Positions 1-6,738 of a DNA stretch of 14,575 bases are shown piece by piece (the stretch's first letter is position 1; the number at the start of each line of letters is the position of its first letter). The translations under genes were made by a program, and so were the position numbers. The DNA is from Bacteroidales bacterium UBA4866 (GTDB lineage: Bacteria; Bacteroidota; Bacteroidia; Bacteroidales; P3). The stretch covers positions 357 to 14,931 of the forward strand of contig DHDW01000038.1 in NCBI GenBank assembly GCA_002399565.1, read 5' to 3'. The notes beneath the pieces are model-generated. The model searched no databases. It worked only from the letters and a program-made list of their open reading frames with translations, and was not told the DNA's origin.

Positions 1-2
1 GC

Positions 3-767
3 TATATTCATGGTCTTTTGGGTAAAAATGGTACAGGAAAAACAACACTTTTGAAGCTTATTGCTGGATTATTATTCCCAGATAGTGGCAAAATTGAAGT
101 TATGGGCTTTAATCCACAAAAACGTCAAGTTGGGTTCTTGTCTAATGTGTTTTTCTTACCAGAAGAATTTGAAGTATACAAAATGAGTATTGAAGATTAT
201 GTTAAAACACATGCTCCTTTTTATCCTAATTTTTCAATGGATGATTTTGATGATTTTTTAAACGAATTTGAGATATATAACAAGAAAGAAAAACTAACTT
301 CTCTTTCTTTTGGAACAAGAAAAAAAGTGATTATTGCTTTTGGATTGGCAACACATGCAAAACTTATGATTTTGGACGAACCAACAAATGGTTTGGATAT
401 TCCTTCAAAGAGTCAGTTCAGAAAAATTATTCTAAAGGCAATGAATGAGGAAACTTCAATAATTATTTCAACTCACCAAGTTAGGGATTTGCATAATTTG
501 ATTGACAGCATTATTATTTTAGATAATGGAAATATATTATTAAATGCCTCTAACCAAGAAATTACATCAAAACTCTATTTTGGAGTTCAAAAGGAAGAAG
601 AAAATCAAGATGGTATTCTTTATTCCGAAGAATCAATTAGTGGAAAGGTTTTTGTTAAGGAAAACAAAGAAAACTTAGAGTCAAATATAGACATTGAGCT
701 ACTCTTTAATTCTGTTTTCCAAAACAAAGAAAGAATAAAAAACATATTTCCAAACTCTAATAAATAA
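3..767 (+). CDS. ABC transporter ATP-binding protein (5' truncated by window edge)
   Basis: This is the ATPase subunit that would power the two membrane proteins encoded just downstream. The reading frame is open from base 3, and the true start lies outside the window. Visible motifs are a Walker A loop (GKNGTGKT, bases 21-44), an ABC signature in the variant form LSFGT (303-317), a Walker B with the following D-loop (LMILDEP then TNGLD, from 363), and the switch histidine in STHQ (codon 474-476). Perhaps 30-45 N-terminal residues are missing. About 60 residues rich in Glu, Asn and Lys follow the ATPase core, a length common in YtrB/EcsA-like ATPases of ABC-2 type exporters. The next gene starts 11 bases after the stop, which implies one operon. 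The substrate cannot be read from the sequence. Confidence 0.93.
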   Translation, partial: YIHGLLGKNGTGKTTLLKLIAGLLFPDSGKIEVMGFNPQKRQVGFLSNVFFLPEEFEVYKMSIEDYVKTHAPFYPNFSMDDFDDFLNEFEIYNKKEKLTSLSFGTRKKVIIAFGLATHAKLMILDEPTNGLDIPSKSQFRKIILKAMNEETSIIISTHQVRDLHNLIDSIIILDNGNILLNASNQEITSKLYFGVQKEEENQDGILYSEESISGKVFVKENKENLESNIDIELLFNSVFQNKERIKNIFPNSNK

Positions 768-778
768 GATATAAAGAT

Positions 779-1513
779 ATGGAATTCAATTTAACAAGAT
801 TTTGGAACCTTCTGAAAAGAGAAGTGATTTTAAATAAGAAATCTTATCTTTATATCATATTTGGATTTTTTGTGGCAGGATTTATATTCTTAGAAGATCT
901 TGAATGGCACTCAAATATTGCAAAGATAGACCCTTCATATCATTCAGGATTTAACTCAAATTACCTTCTCTGGTTTGCTATTATTTTAAGTGGATTTATG
1001 TACCAATCAATGAAATATAAATCTCTAATGATAAATGAGATTATTCTTCCAAGCTCCATTTTCGAGAAGTATTTAGTATCATTTTTTCGAGTAATTATTT
1101 TCACGCCTATATTATCCTTTATTGGAATTATATTGTTTTTTCTATTAACAAAATATGCATTTGGGAGTACTTTTGTATTTATTAGCAATGAATTATCTTT
1201 AGGCTTTGTTTTTGAATCATTATTTTATGCTTATTTTTATGCTCTGCCTTTTATTTCTCTCTTGCACTTCAGCTCTCAATTCAAAAATAGATTTATCCCT
1301 ATGTTAGCAGTTATAATAATCACAATATTTACTAATTTATGGGGATACATAGATAGGTTAATAGGAAAAGCCAATTATGGAGATAAGATTGATAACTTTA
1401 TGCCATATTATGGAACAAGTGGTTTTTACCTTTGGGCAACTATAATAGGAATAATAATATTTCTTTTCTTCCAATACATTACTTACCTAAGATATACAGA
1501 AAGAGAAGTCTAA
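779..1513 (+). CDS. ABC-2 type membrane permease, paralogue 1
   Basis: A 244-residue membrane protein with about six hydrophobic segments (roughly residues 24-42, 62-80, 103-130, 145-170, 177-195 and 215-237). It is the probable transmembrane partner of the ATPase encoded immediately upstream. It is clearly paralogous to the permease at 1817-2515: both begin MEFNL-x-RFW, both have a Leu-Pro-x-Ser...Glu segment leading into the third hydrophobic stretch, and both end with YLR-x-TE followed by two or three residues. Two such half-transporters plus one ATPase fit a heteromeric ABC-2 exporter. No substrate-specific motif is visible. The ATG is preceded by an A-rich stretch rather than a clear Shine-Dalgarno sequence, as is common in Bacteroidota. 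Confidence 0.85.
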   Translation: MEFNLTRFWNLLKREVILNKKSYLYIIFGFFVAGFIFLEDLEWHSNIAKIDPSYHSGFNSNYLLWFAIILSGFMYQSMKYKSLMINEIILPSSIFEKYLVSFFRVIIFTPILSFIGIILFFLLTKYAFGSTFVFISNELSLGFVFESLFYAYFYALPFISLLHFSSQFKNRFIPMLAVIIITIFTNLWGYIDRLIGKANYGDKIDNFMPYYGTSGFYLWATIIGIIIFLFFQYITYLRYTEREV

Positions 1514-1530
1514 ATTAAAATTAACGAGAA

Positions 1531-1803
1531 ATGAAAAAAATAAAGATACAAAAGAGCATTAAACTATTAATAATGTTTTCAATCGCACTAATGATTATCT
1601 TAGTTACAATAGATAATACTTACTATGCTAATAATAAGGATAAAATAGAACAAAACAGAGAGAACCTAAAATATACACAGATTGGAACTATGGAAATGAT
1701 GAGCTGGGGTTACCATCCAAAAACAACTAAAATACAGCTAATAGATGTTGGGATTATTGTTGACACAGTTCAAATCAATAAATATCGTAATAATAAAAAT
1801 TAA
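1531..1803 (+). CDS. Small single-span membrane or secreted protein of unknown function
   Basis: A 90-residue product that I do not recognise. The N-terminus is Lys-rich, followed by one hydrophobic segment (about residues 10-27). The rest is polar, with Asn- and Lys-rich stretches and no Cys. The hydrophobic segment could be a signal anchor holding a small domain outside the inner membrane. The gene lies 17 bases after permease 1, and its stop codon overlaps the ribosome binding site of permease 2. It is therefore embedded in the transporter operon, which is the best evidence that it is real and related to the transporter. A second small single-span protein of the same general design occurs at 3645-3842. 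Confidence 0.7.
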   Translation: MKKIKIQKSIKLLIMFSIALMIILVTIDNTYYANNKDKIEQNRENLKYTQIGTMEMMSWGYHPKTTKIQLIDVGIIVDTVQINKYRNNKN

Positions 1804-1807
1804 GGAG
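1802..1807 (+). promoter_or_regulatory. Shine-Dalgarno site fixing the start of permease 2
   Basis: AAGGAG lies 9 bases before the ATG at 1817 and overlaps the TAA stop of the preceding small gene. The reading frame is open further upstream, but this site and the paralogous MEFNL N-terminus of permease 1 both place the start at 1817. Confidence 0.8.
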
Positions 1808-1816
1808 AAACAAATA

Positions 1817-2515
1817 ATGGAATTTAATTTAATAAGATTTTGGAGTTTATGCAAGAGAGACTTCAAATTAAACCTAAGAACAGATATATTTATGCTAAGT
1901 GTGATGGGCATAATTTCAGGGTTCTTTTTAGTGAGTAATCCTTCAAATTCGGGAGTTTTTGCTTTCTTATTTCTTATCCTGTTGGGATTTGCAATCTTTA
2001 AAGAATACCATAAGAAAACTTCCAAAACAAATATTCTAATGCTCCCTGTTTCCAACTTGGAAAGATTCTTAAGTGTATTTGTAAGAGCGTTTATATATTA
2101 TCCAATTGTTCTTTCAGTGTTTATGATTTTAGGAAGTTTTATGATTGGAGTTCTGTATTCAGGAATTGGAGTTGGGTTTGACTTTACTCTTTTGCCAAAG
2201 TTCTATGTGGAGATTGTTAAAGAAGGAGTAGAATCATTTTTGTTGACTCCTTTTCTTTACACTTTACTTTTCTTTGGCTCAATATTCTATAAGAAAAATG
2301 CAGGTCTTAAAGTAACACTACTTATTTCAGCTATTACTATGATAGCATTCATCTTTTTTATTATCATTAAGAGAATATTGCCATTAAATGAATTTATCTT
2401 TAATATGAACTACCTTACCGATATTTCTCTTCCATTTGAAAGAGTTATTGGTGTTGTAGCTTCAATTTTCTTGCTTTGGATTTCCTATTTAAGAGTAACA
2501 GAAGAACAAGTTTAG
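1817..2515 (+). CDS. ABC-2 type membrane permease, paralogue 2
   Basis: A 232-residue integral membrane protein with about six hydrophobic segments, probably the second membrane half of the transporter. The start at 1817 is supported by a good AAGGAG site 9 bases upstream and by alignment with permease 1: the N-terminus MEFNLIRFW matches MEFNLTRFW, and the C-terminus YLRVTEEQV matches YLRYTEREV. The two proteins also share a Leu-Pro-x-Ser...Glu-(Arg/Lys) segment before a long hydrophobic helix. This suggests a tandem duplication in which a small gene (1531-1803) came to lie between the copies. Only 3 bases separate the stop from the GntR start, consistent with translational coupling. The substrate is unknown. 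Confidence 0.85.
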   Translation: MEFNLIRFWSLCKRDFKLNLRTDIFMLSVMGIISGFFLVSNPSNSGVFAFLFLILLGFAIFKEYHKKTSKTNILMLPVSNLERFLSVFVRAFIYYPIVLSVFMILGSFMIGVLYSGIGVGFDFTLLPKFYVEIVKEGVESFLLTPFLYTLLFFGSIFYKKNAGLKVTLLISAITMIAFIFFIIIKRILPLNEFIFNMNYLTDISLPFERVIGVVASIFLLWISYLRVTEEQV

Positions 2516-2518
2516 ATT

Positions 2519-2896
2519 ATGATAACACAAGATTTAACACCCATTTATCTCAAGCTTGCCGATAGGATATGCGATGGTATTCTATCTGGAAAATATGAGA
2601 CTCAGGGGAGAATACCTTCAGTTAGGGAGCTAGCAACTCTCAATGAAGTGAACCCAAATACAGCCATGAGAGCATTTGACTGGCTGCAGCAAAAGGAAAT
2701 AATCTTTAATAAAAGAGGTATGGGATACTTTGTTTCGCCTAAGGCAATTGAGATTATAACAGAGGTAAGAAAGGAAGATTTTTGTAATAATACCTTGCCT
2801 TTTGTTTTCAAAACCATGCTTTCTTTAGATATAGATATTGAAGAAATAAGCCTTAAATTTGAAGAATATAAAACCAAAAAATCAAAGATAAAATGA
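2519..2896 (+). CDS. GntR family transcriptional regulator, YtrA-like
   Basis: A 125-residue DNA-binding protein. Residues 7-72 form a GntR winged helix: PIYLKLADRI helix, the hallmark IPSVRELA (32-39), a recognition helix beginning NPNTAMRAF (45-53), and a wing with RGMGYFV (66-72). The C-terminal part is only about 50 residues, with no sugar- or fatty-acid-binding domain. That short form is typical of the YtrA subfamily, whose members usually sit beside ABC transporter genes and repress them. It lies 3 bases after permease 2 and overlaps the next gene by 4 bases (ATGA). Autoregulation of the operon is inferred; its promoter and operator are upstream of the window. Here the regulator is fifth in order rather than first. 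Confidence 0.92.
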   Translation: MITQDLTPIYLKLADRICDGILSGKYETQGRIPSVRELATLNEVNPNTAMRAFDWLQQKEIIFNKRGMGYFVSPKAIEIITEVRKEDFCNNTLPFVFKTMLSLDIDIEEISLKFEEYKTKKSKIK

Positions 2897-3639
2897 AAAC
2901 AAGTGTAAAAATAGGAATAGCAATTGCATATATATTGGCAGTGCTAACATCTTCCTGTGTTGGATTTAATGAGAAAAACGTTAAGCTATCAGGAGTAACA
3001 AAGGTATCAACAAAAGAAGTTTCGGCTTTTGATAAAGTTGATGTTAGTGGAGCAATTGATGTGATTGTTAATATTGGAAACAAGAGTGAAGTTGTGATTG
3101 AAGCTGATTCTGCTATTATGCCTTATGTAGTTACTGAGGTTAAGGATAGAGAATTAAGGATTTACAATAAGGACATTATTGGGTTTTATAATTTTAAGAA
3201 TAATAAGATTTTAGTTACAATAACAACTCCTTCAATCTTAGAACTTGAATCCTCTGGAGCTTGTGATGTAACCATTAATGATTTGAAAACGGACATGTTT
3301 AAATTGTCTTTATCCGGTGCTTGTGATTTAATTGGAAGTTTTGAATGTAATGTTTTAGACTTTGAATCCTCTGGTTCTTCTGATTCAAAATTAAGAGGAA
3401 AGGTAAAGAATTGCAATATTGAACTTTCTGGAGCGTGCGATATTAAGGCTTTGGACTTAGAGGTAGATAGTCTTAAGATTGAAGGTTCGGGTTCAAGTAA
3501 TGTTGAAATAACTGTTCAGAACTCTTTAGATGTTGAGCTTTCTGGAGCAAGTGAATTAAGATATAAAGGGGAGCCTAAATACATAAAGACTGATATGTCT
3601 GGGGTTTCCAATTTAACAAAAATAGATAATAATAAATAA
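2893..3639 (+). CDS. DUF2807-like (putative autotransporter adhesin head, GIN domain) lipoprotein
   Basis: A 248-residue exported protein. The N-terminus has a hydrophobic signal ending at Ser-Ser-Cys22, a plausible though not ideal lipobox. The first domain (about 45-110) has the pattern FDKVDVSGAIDVIVNIG followed by short beta strands. The second (115-240) is a run of Ser-Gly turns at residues 121, 141, 160, 179, 199, 217 and 236, that is, every 18-20 residues. Three of the turns read SGACD. This spacing fits one coil per repeat of a beta-helix, as expected for the DUF2807 family. The ATG overlaps the GntR stop (ATGA), so translation is probably coupled. Such proteins often accompany GntR/ABC operons in Bacteroidota, but their role is not established. 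Confidence 0.85.
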   Translation: MKTSVKIGIAIAYILAVLTSSCVGFNEKNVKLSGVTKVSTKEVSAFDKVDVSGAIDVIVNIGNKSEVVIEADSAIMPYVVTEVKDRELRIYNKDIIGFYNFKNNKILVTITTPSILELESSGACDVTINDLKTDMFKLSLSGACDLIGSFECNVLDFESSGSSDSKLRGKVKNCNIELSGACDIKALDLEVDSLKIEGSGSSNVEITVQNSLDVELSGASELRYKGEPKYIKTDMSGVSNLTKIDNNK

Positions 3640-3644
3640 GTAAA

Positions 3645-3842
3645 ATGAAAATAAGATTAAGCACAAAGCTATTTATAATTGGGGTTGCAGTTGTGATGAT
3701 TACGTTTATAGGCGTTTCCATTTATAGGATTAAAACCAATCATAAGCTCTATCAACAATCTCCAAAAAAAGATATTAATTATAATAGTTCAACAATAACA
3801 ATAGAAAAATATGAAATCACTGAAGATGAAATTAGTGAATAA
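3645..3842 (+). CDS. Small single-span membrane protein of unknown function
   Basis: A 65-residue protein with a short basic N-terminus, one hydrophobic helix (about residues 8-26) and a polar tail ending in acidic residues (TEDEISE). I do not recognise a family. It starts 5 bases after the DUF2807-like gene, and its 3' end overlaps the start of the barrel gene by 17-32 bases depending on which ATG is used there. That arrangement suggests translational coupling and argues that it is a genuine gene. In layout it resembles the 90-residue product at 1531-1803, though no clear sequence similarity is visible. Confidence 0.6.
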   Translation: MKIRLSTKLFIIGVAVVMITFIGVSIYRIKTNHKLYQQSPKKDINYNSSTITIEKYEITEDEISE

Positions 3843-6324
3843 AACACTTGAAAAAGTTAGATTTACAAAAAGGATAATTTCTTTTTGTTTAGTATTAATT
3901 CTTAGTTTTGGTGCAATGGCTCAGGGCTTTAGCATTAAGGGAAAGATTATAGATGAGAGCTCTAAGGAGGCTTTAATGTATGTGAATTGTGTAATTTTCA
4001 ATCAAAAAGACAGCCTCAAACAAATTAAAGGAACGGCTTCCGATACAAATGGAGTCTTTGTTTTGAAGGATGTTAAGAAAGAAAATTACAATTTAGTTCT
4101 TAGTTTTATTGGATATGAAAAGATGATTATCCCAATCAATAGCTCAATGTTTAAGGGCAATGTTCTTGATTTGAAAGAGGTGAAAATGAAGATTGCGGGT
4201 GAGGGTCTTGGCGAAATTGAGATTGTGGCAATGAAGGATAGGGTGAAGTTGGATGCCGATAAGATGACTGTAAATATTGACCAAACAACTGCTCAAAGTG
4301 TTACTAATGCTTTCGAACTTTTGAAGAAAACTCCTGGAATTGCAATAGATAATGAGGATAATCTTAAGCTAAATGGTAAGAGTGGAGTATTGTTTCAGTT
4401 TCAGGGAAGGGACATGAAACTCCCTTGGAAAAGTCTTGTTCAAATCCTTAAAGCTACGCCTGCAACCCTTATAGATAAGATTGAAATTATGGCAAATCCT
4501 TCTTCCAAGTATGATGCTGAAGGGGTTGCTGGTATTGTAAATCTAATTTTTAAGCAGGACAAAAACGAAGGTATAAGTCTTTCTGTTGGAACAAATGCCT
4601 ACTATTCCAATGAGCTTTCATATATGGGAGACTTGAATTTTAGCCATGTTTCAAAGAAGTTTACCAACACTCTTTCTTTCTCTACAACTAACTGGAAACA
4701 AAGAATGGAGCAAACCCTAAGCAGGGAATTGGGGTTTGGAAATGACAGTATTTTCATTAAGCAAACGGGCAAAAACTTATATAATGCTCAAGATTATACC
4801 ATCAATGCAGGCTCAGAATACCAAATCAATAAACGCAATTCAATTGCTCTAAATCTTACTTATTCCAAAAGCAAAAGCCCTCTTACAGAGAATCCAAACC
4901 AAACATTATACACTACTCTTTTTGGAGGAGTGAGAACAGATTCTCTAAGATATGACAACACTCAAGCCTCTTCTTCGGATATGAATAACTACATTGTTAA
5001 CCTCAACTATCAAAGAAAATTAGATACTCTTGGAGGTAAGTTCTCAACCGATTTTGACTTTATTCACAACTCCCAAAGCAGCCTTTCTGCTTCCAATACT
5101 CGATATTTCTTCCAAAATATTTTACCTAATACTGCTTTTAAAATTGAAGATTTAAACAACGAAACTTCAAGCTCCTACAACTCCTATGTCTTTAGAGTGG
5201 ACTACACTAAACCTTTGGGAAAAACCCTCAAAATGGAACTTGGAGGCAAGGTAAGTATAACAAAAGTGGATAATAATTTCAAGGCTATGCTTAATGATAC
5301 TAACGATTTAACTAAAACAAATCATTTCATTTACAACGAGAATATCAACGCTTTATATGGCTCACTTAATAAGTCTTTTGGTGAGAAAACCTCCCTTCGC
5401 TTGGGCTTAAGAATGGAAAATGCAAACCTTAAAGGAGAGCAACAGATTGACAGTATCTCCTTTACACAATCCTACACCAACCTTTTCCCTAACCTATCTC
5501 TCTCACATCAATTCTCCCCAAAATACCAATCCACCTTCACCTATTCGATGCGTATATCACGTCCAACCTACGATAATCTAAACCCATTCCTTTCAAAAAC
5601 AGATGACTATTCCTACCAAACAGGTAACCCAGATCTTCGTCCTCAATACACTCATAACTTCTCTTTGCAAAACACTTTCCTCTATATGATATTCACTTCA
5701 CTGACCTATTCCTACACCAAAGACGTCGTTTCACAAATGCCAGTTGCCCTTCCTAACAGCCCAATTGTTTACTATATGCCTCAAAATATCTCCTCTTCCC
5801 ACAACCTCAATCTAAGTGTTTCAACCTCCATTCCTCTAACAAAATGGTGGACAAGTGTACTTTATTTGAGTGGCAACTACACCAATAACAAAAGCCCAGA
5901 AACAGATTTGAGCATAAGCCAAGAGGCATTTTCCTTTGTTGGATACACCGCTCAAAGCTTCACCCTTCCAAAGAAATACAAGGCAGAAGTCTCAGGAGTT
6001 TATGTCTCTCCAGGGGTATGGGGAGTGTATAGATTCGACGGTTTCTATGGCGTCAATCTTAATTTCAACAAGAACTTTTTCAAAGAAATGCTAACAGTAA
6101 GTCTTGGAGTTCAAAACCTTTTCTCAGCCAGAGTGCAGGGAGGAGGAATGGAGATGGGCAATGCCAAATTTGAGCTAAAACACGAGGCACAACATACAAT
6201 GCTAAGTGTTGGATTAAGGTTTAACTTTGGTCAAAACCTCAATATAGACAGGTCAAAACAAAAAGATGAATTTGACCAAAGAGCCTCTGGAAAAAGAGAG
6301 CAACAAGGAGGTATGGGCTTCTAA
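3811..6324 (+). CDS. Outer-membrane beta-barrel protein, TonB-receptor-like, copy 1
   Basis: An 837-residue outer-membrane protein. In order: a signal peptide with probable cleavage after Ala37 (AMA/Q); a carboxypeptidase-regulatory-like domain (about 40-125, starting IKGKIIDESSKEALMYV); a plug-like domain (about 135-250, with FELLKKTPGIAID and NPSSKYDAEGVAGIVNL); a long barrel rich in aromatic, Ser and Asn residues (about 250-805); and a charged Gly-rich tail after the last strand. This is the architecture of TonB-dependent-receptor-like barrels (OMP_b-brl_3 type). The first ATG is 3811; an alternative ATG at 3826 would shorten the N-terminus by five residues. The transported ligand is unknown. 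It closes the ABC/GntR operon and is paralogous to 6739-9228. The second half of the gene uses many more C-ending codons than the first. Confidence 0.9.
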   Translation: MKSLKMKLVNKTLEKVRFTKRIISFCLVLILSFGAMAQGFSIKGKIIDESSKEALMYVNCVIFNQKDSLKQIKGTASDTNGVFVLKDVKKENYNLVLSFIGYEKMIIPINSSMFKGNVLDLKEVKMKIAGEGLGEIEIVAMKDRVKLDADKMTVNIDQTTAQSVTNAFELLKKTPGIAIDNEDNLKLNGKSGVLFQFQGRDMKLPWKSLVQILKATPATLIDKIEIMANPSSKYDAEGVAGIVNLIFKQDKNEGISLSVGTNAYYSNELSYMGDLNFSHVSKKFTNTLSFSTTNWKQRMEQTLSRELGFGNDSIFIKQTGKNLYNAQDYTINAGSEYQINKRNSIALNLTYSKSKSPLTENPNQTLYTTLFGGVRTDSLRYDNTQASSSDMNNYIVNLNYQRKLDTLGGKFSTDFDFIHNSQSSLSASNTRYFFQNILPNTAFKIEDLNNETSSSYNSYVFRVDYTKPLGKTLKMELGGKVSITKVDNNFKAMLNDTNDLTKTNHFIYNENINALYGSLNKSFGEKTSLRLGLRMENANLKGEQQIDSISFTQSYTNLFPNLSLSHQFSPKYQSTFTYSMRISRPTYDNLNPFLSKTDDYSYQTGNPDLRPQYTHNFSLQNTFLYMIFTSLTYSYTKDVVSQMPVALPNSPIVYYMPQNISSSHNLNLSVSTSIPLTKWWTSVLYLSGNYTNNKSPETDLSISQEAFSFVGYTAQSFTLPKKYKAEVSGVYVSPGVWGVYRFDGFYGVNLNFNKNFFKEMLTVSLGVQNLFSARVQGGGMEMGNAKFELKHEAQHTMLSVGLRFNFGQNLNIDRSKQKDEFDQRASGKREQQGGMGF

Positions 6325-6343
6325 AAGAAGATATAAAACCATT

Positions 6344-6378
6344 AAAACGGCGATTTACCAAAAGTGAATCGCCGTTTT
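6344..6378 (+). terminator. Perfect 12-bp hairpin after the operon, probable terminator
   Basis: The arms AAAACGGCGATT (6344-6355) and AATCGCCGTTTT (6367-6378) are exact reverse complements around an 11-base loop, starting 20 bases after the stop of the barrel gene. The stem ends in four T but no longer U tract follows, so it could act as a terminator in either direction. It also forms the first two units of the periodic array described next, so termination may not be its only role. Confidence 0.5.
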
Positions 6379-6550
6379 GAATTTAGCATATCGGCGATAT
6401 GGTAAAAGTAAAACGCCCAATATGCACTATGCAAATCGCCCAATATACACTATGCAAATTGGGCAATATGCACACCCTAAATTGGGCGATTTACAACACC
6501 TAAATTGGGCGTTTTACTTTTACCATATCGGCGATATGCTTTTTCATAAA
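6348..6550. repeat. Phased array 1: nine GC cores separated by exactly 17 bases
   Basis: Cores start at 6348 CGGCG, 6370 CGCCG, 6392 CGGCG, 6414 CGCCCA, 6437 CGCCCA, 6460 TGGGCA, 6483 TGGGCG, 6506 TGGGCG and 6529 CGGCG. Every linker between cores is 17 bases and AT-rich, so the period is 22 after five-base cores and 23 after six-base cores. Some linkers are near-identical (6420-6436 and 6443-6459 differ at one base). One is the exact reverse complement of another (6397-6413 and 6512-6528). Cores occur in both orientations. It lies between the two paralogous barrel genes. Function unknown; neither a CRISPR array nor a simple tandem repeat. Confidence 0.85.
6385..6540. repeat. 37-bp inverted repeat enclosing the centre of array 1
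   Basis: The arms 6385-6421 and 6504-6540 are reverse complements over 37 bases with a single mismatch, at the central G of CGGCG. They flank an 82-base interior that holds array cores 5 to 7 and most of core-4 unit. Each arm contains the 15-base odd palindrome CATATCGGCGATATG (6387-6401 and 6524-6538). The transcript could fold into a long stem. The arrangement resembles a miniature inverted-repeat element with internal repeats, but no flanking target duplication is apparent. Confidence 0.85.
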
Positions 6551-6652
6551 CGAAGATTCATCTTTAAGCTATCCCCAATTTGCTAATAATCAACCCTCCG
6601 AATGGTATTTGCTAAAAGAAGTTTATTATGATTTATTTTCCTGCAATATATA

Positions 6653-6683
6653 TTTGATTTTATCGTATTATTATATAAATTTG
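6653..6683 (+). promoter_or_regulatory. Bacteroidota-type promoter for the second barrel gene
   Basis: TTTG at 6653-6656 and TAAATTTG at 6676-6683, separated by 19 bases, match the -33 TTTG / -7 TAnnTTTG consensus of the Bacteroidota primary sigma factor. Initiation would fall near 6690, giving a leader of about 50 bases before the ATG at 6739. Confidence 0.75.
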
Positions 6684-6738
6684 CAGTCTTCAAACTGAAT
6701 AATACTGCTTGCTATTAATTAACCTTTAAAGAATTTAT

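Noticed and set aside
1745..1816. An earlier start for permease 2
   Set aside because: The AAGGAG site and the paralogous N-terminus of permease 1 place the start at 1817; the extension lies inside the preceding gene.
6348..6550. CRISPR array
   Set aside because: Conserved cores are only 5-6 bases and the variable parts 17 bases, far below CRISPR repeat and spacer lengths; cores occur in both orientations; no cas genes are in the window.
6377..6586. A 69-codon open frame in array 1
   Set aside because: It is created by the repeated cores and linkers, has repetitive low-information residues, no ribosome binding site, and conflicts with the phased inverted structure.
6551..6600. Continuation of array 1 beyond the ninth core (CGAAG, CCCCA, CCTCC at the expected phase)
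   Set aside because: The phase is right for the next positions but the bases do not match the core patterns well enough to claim further units.
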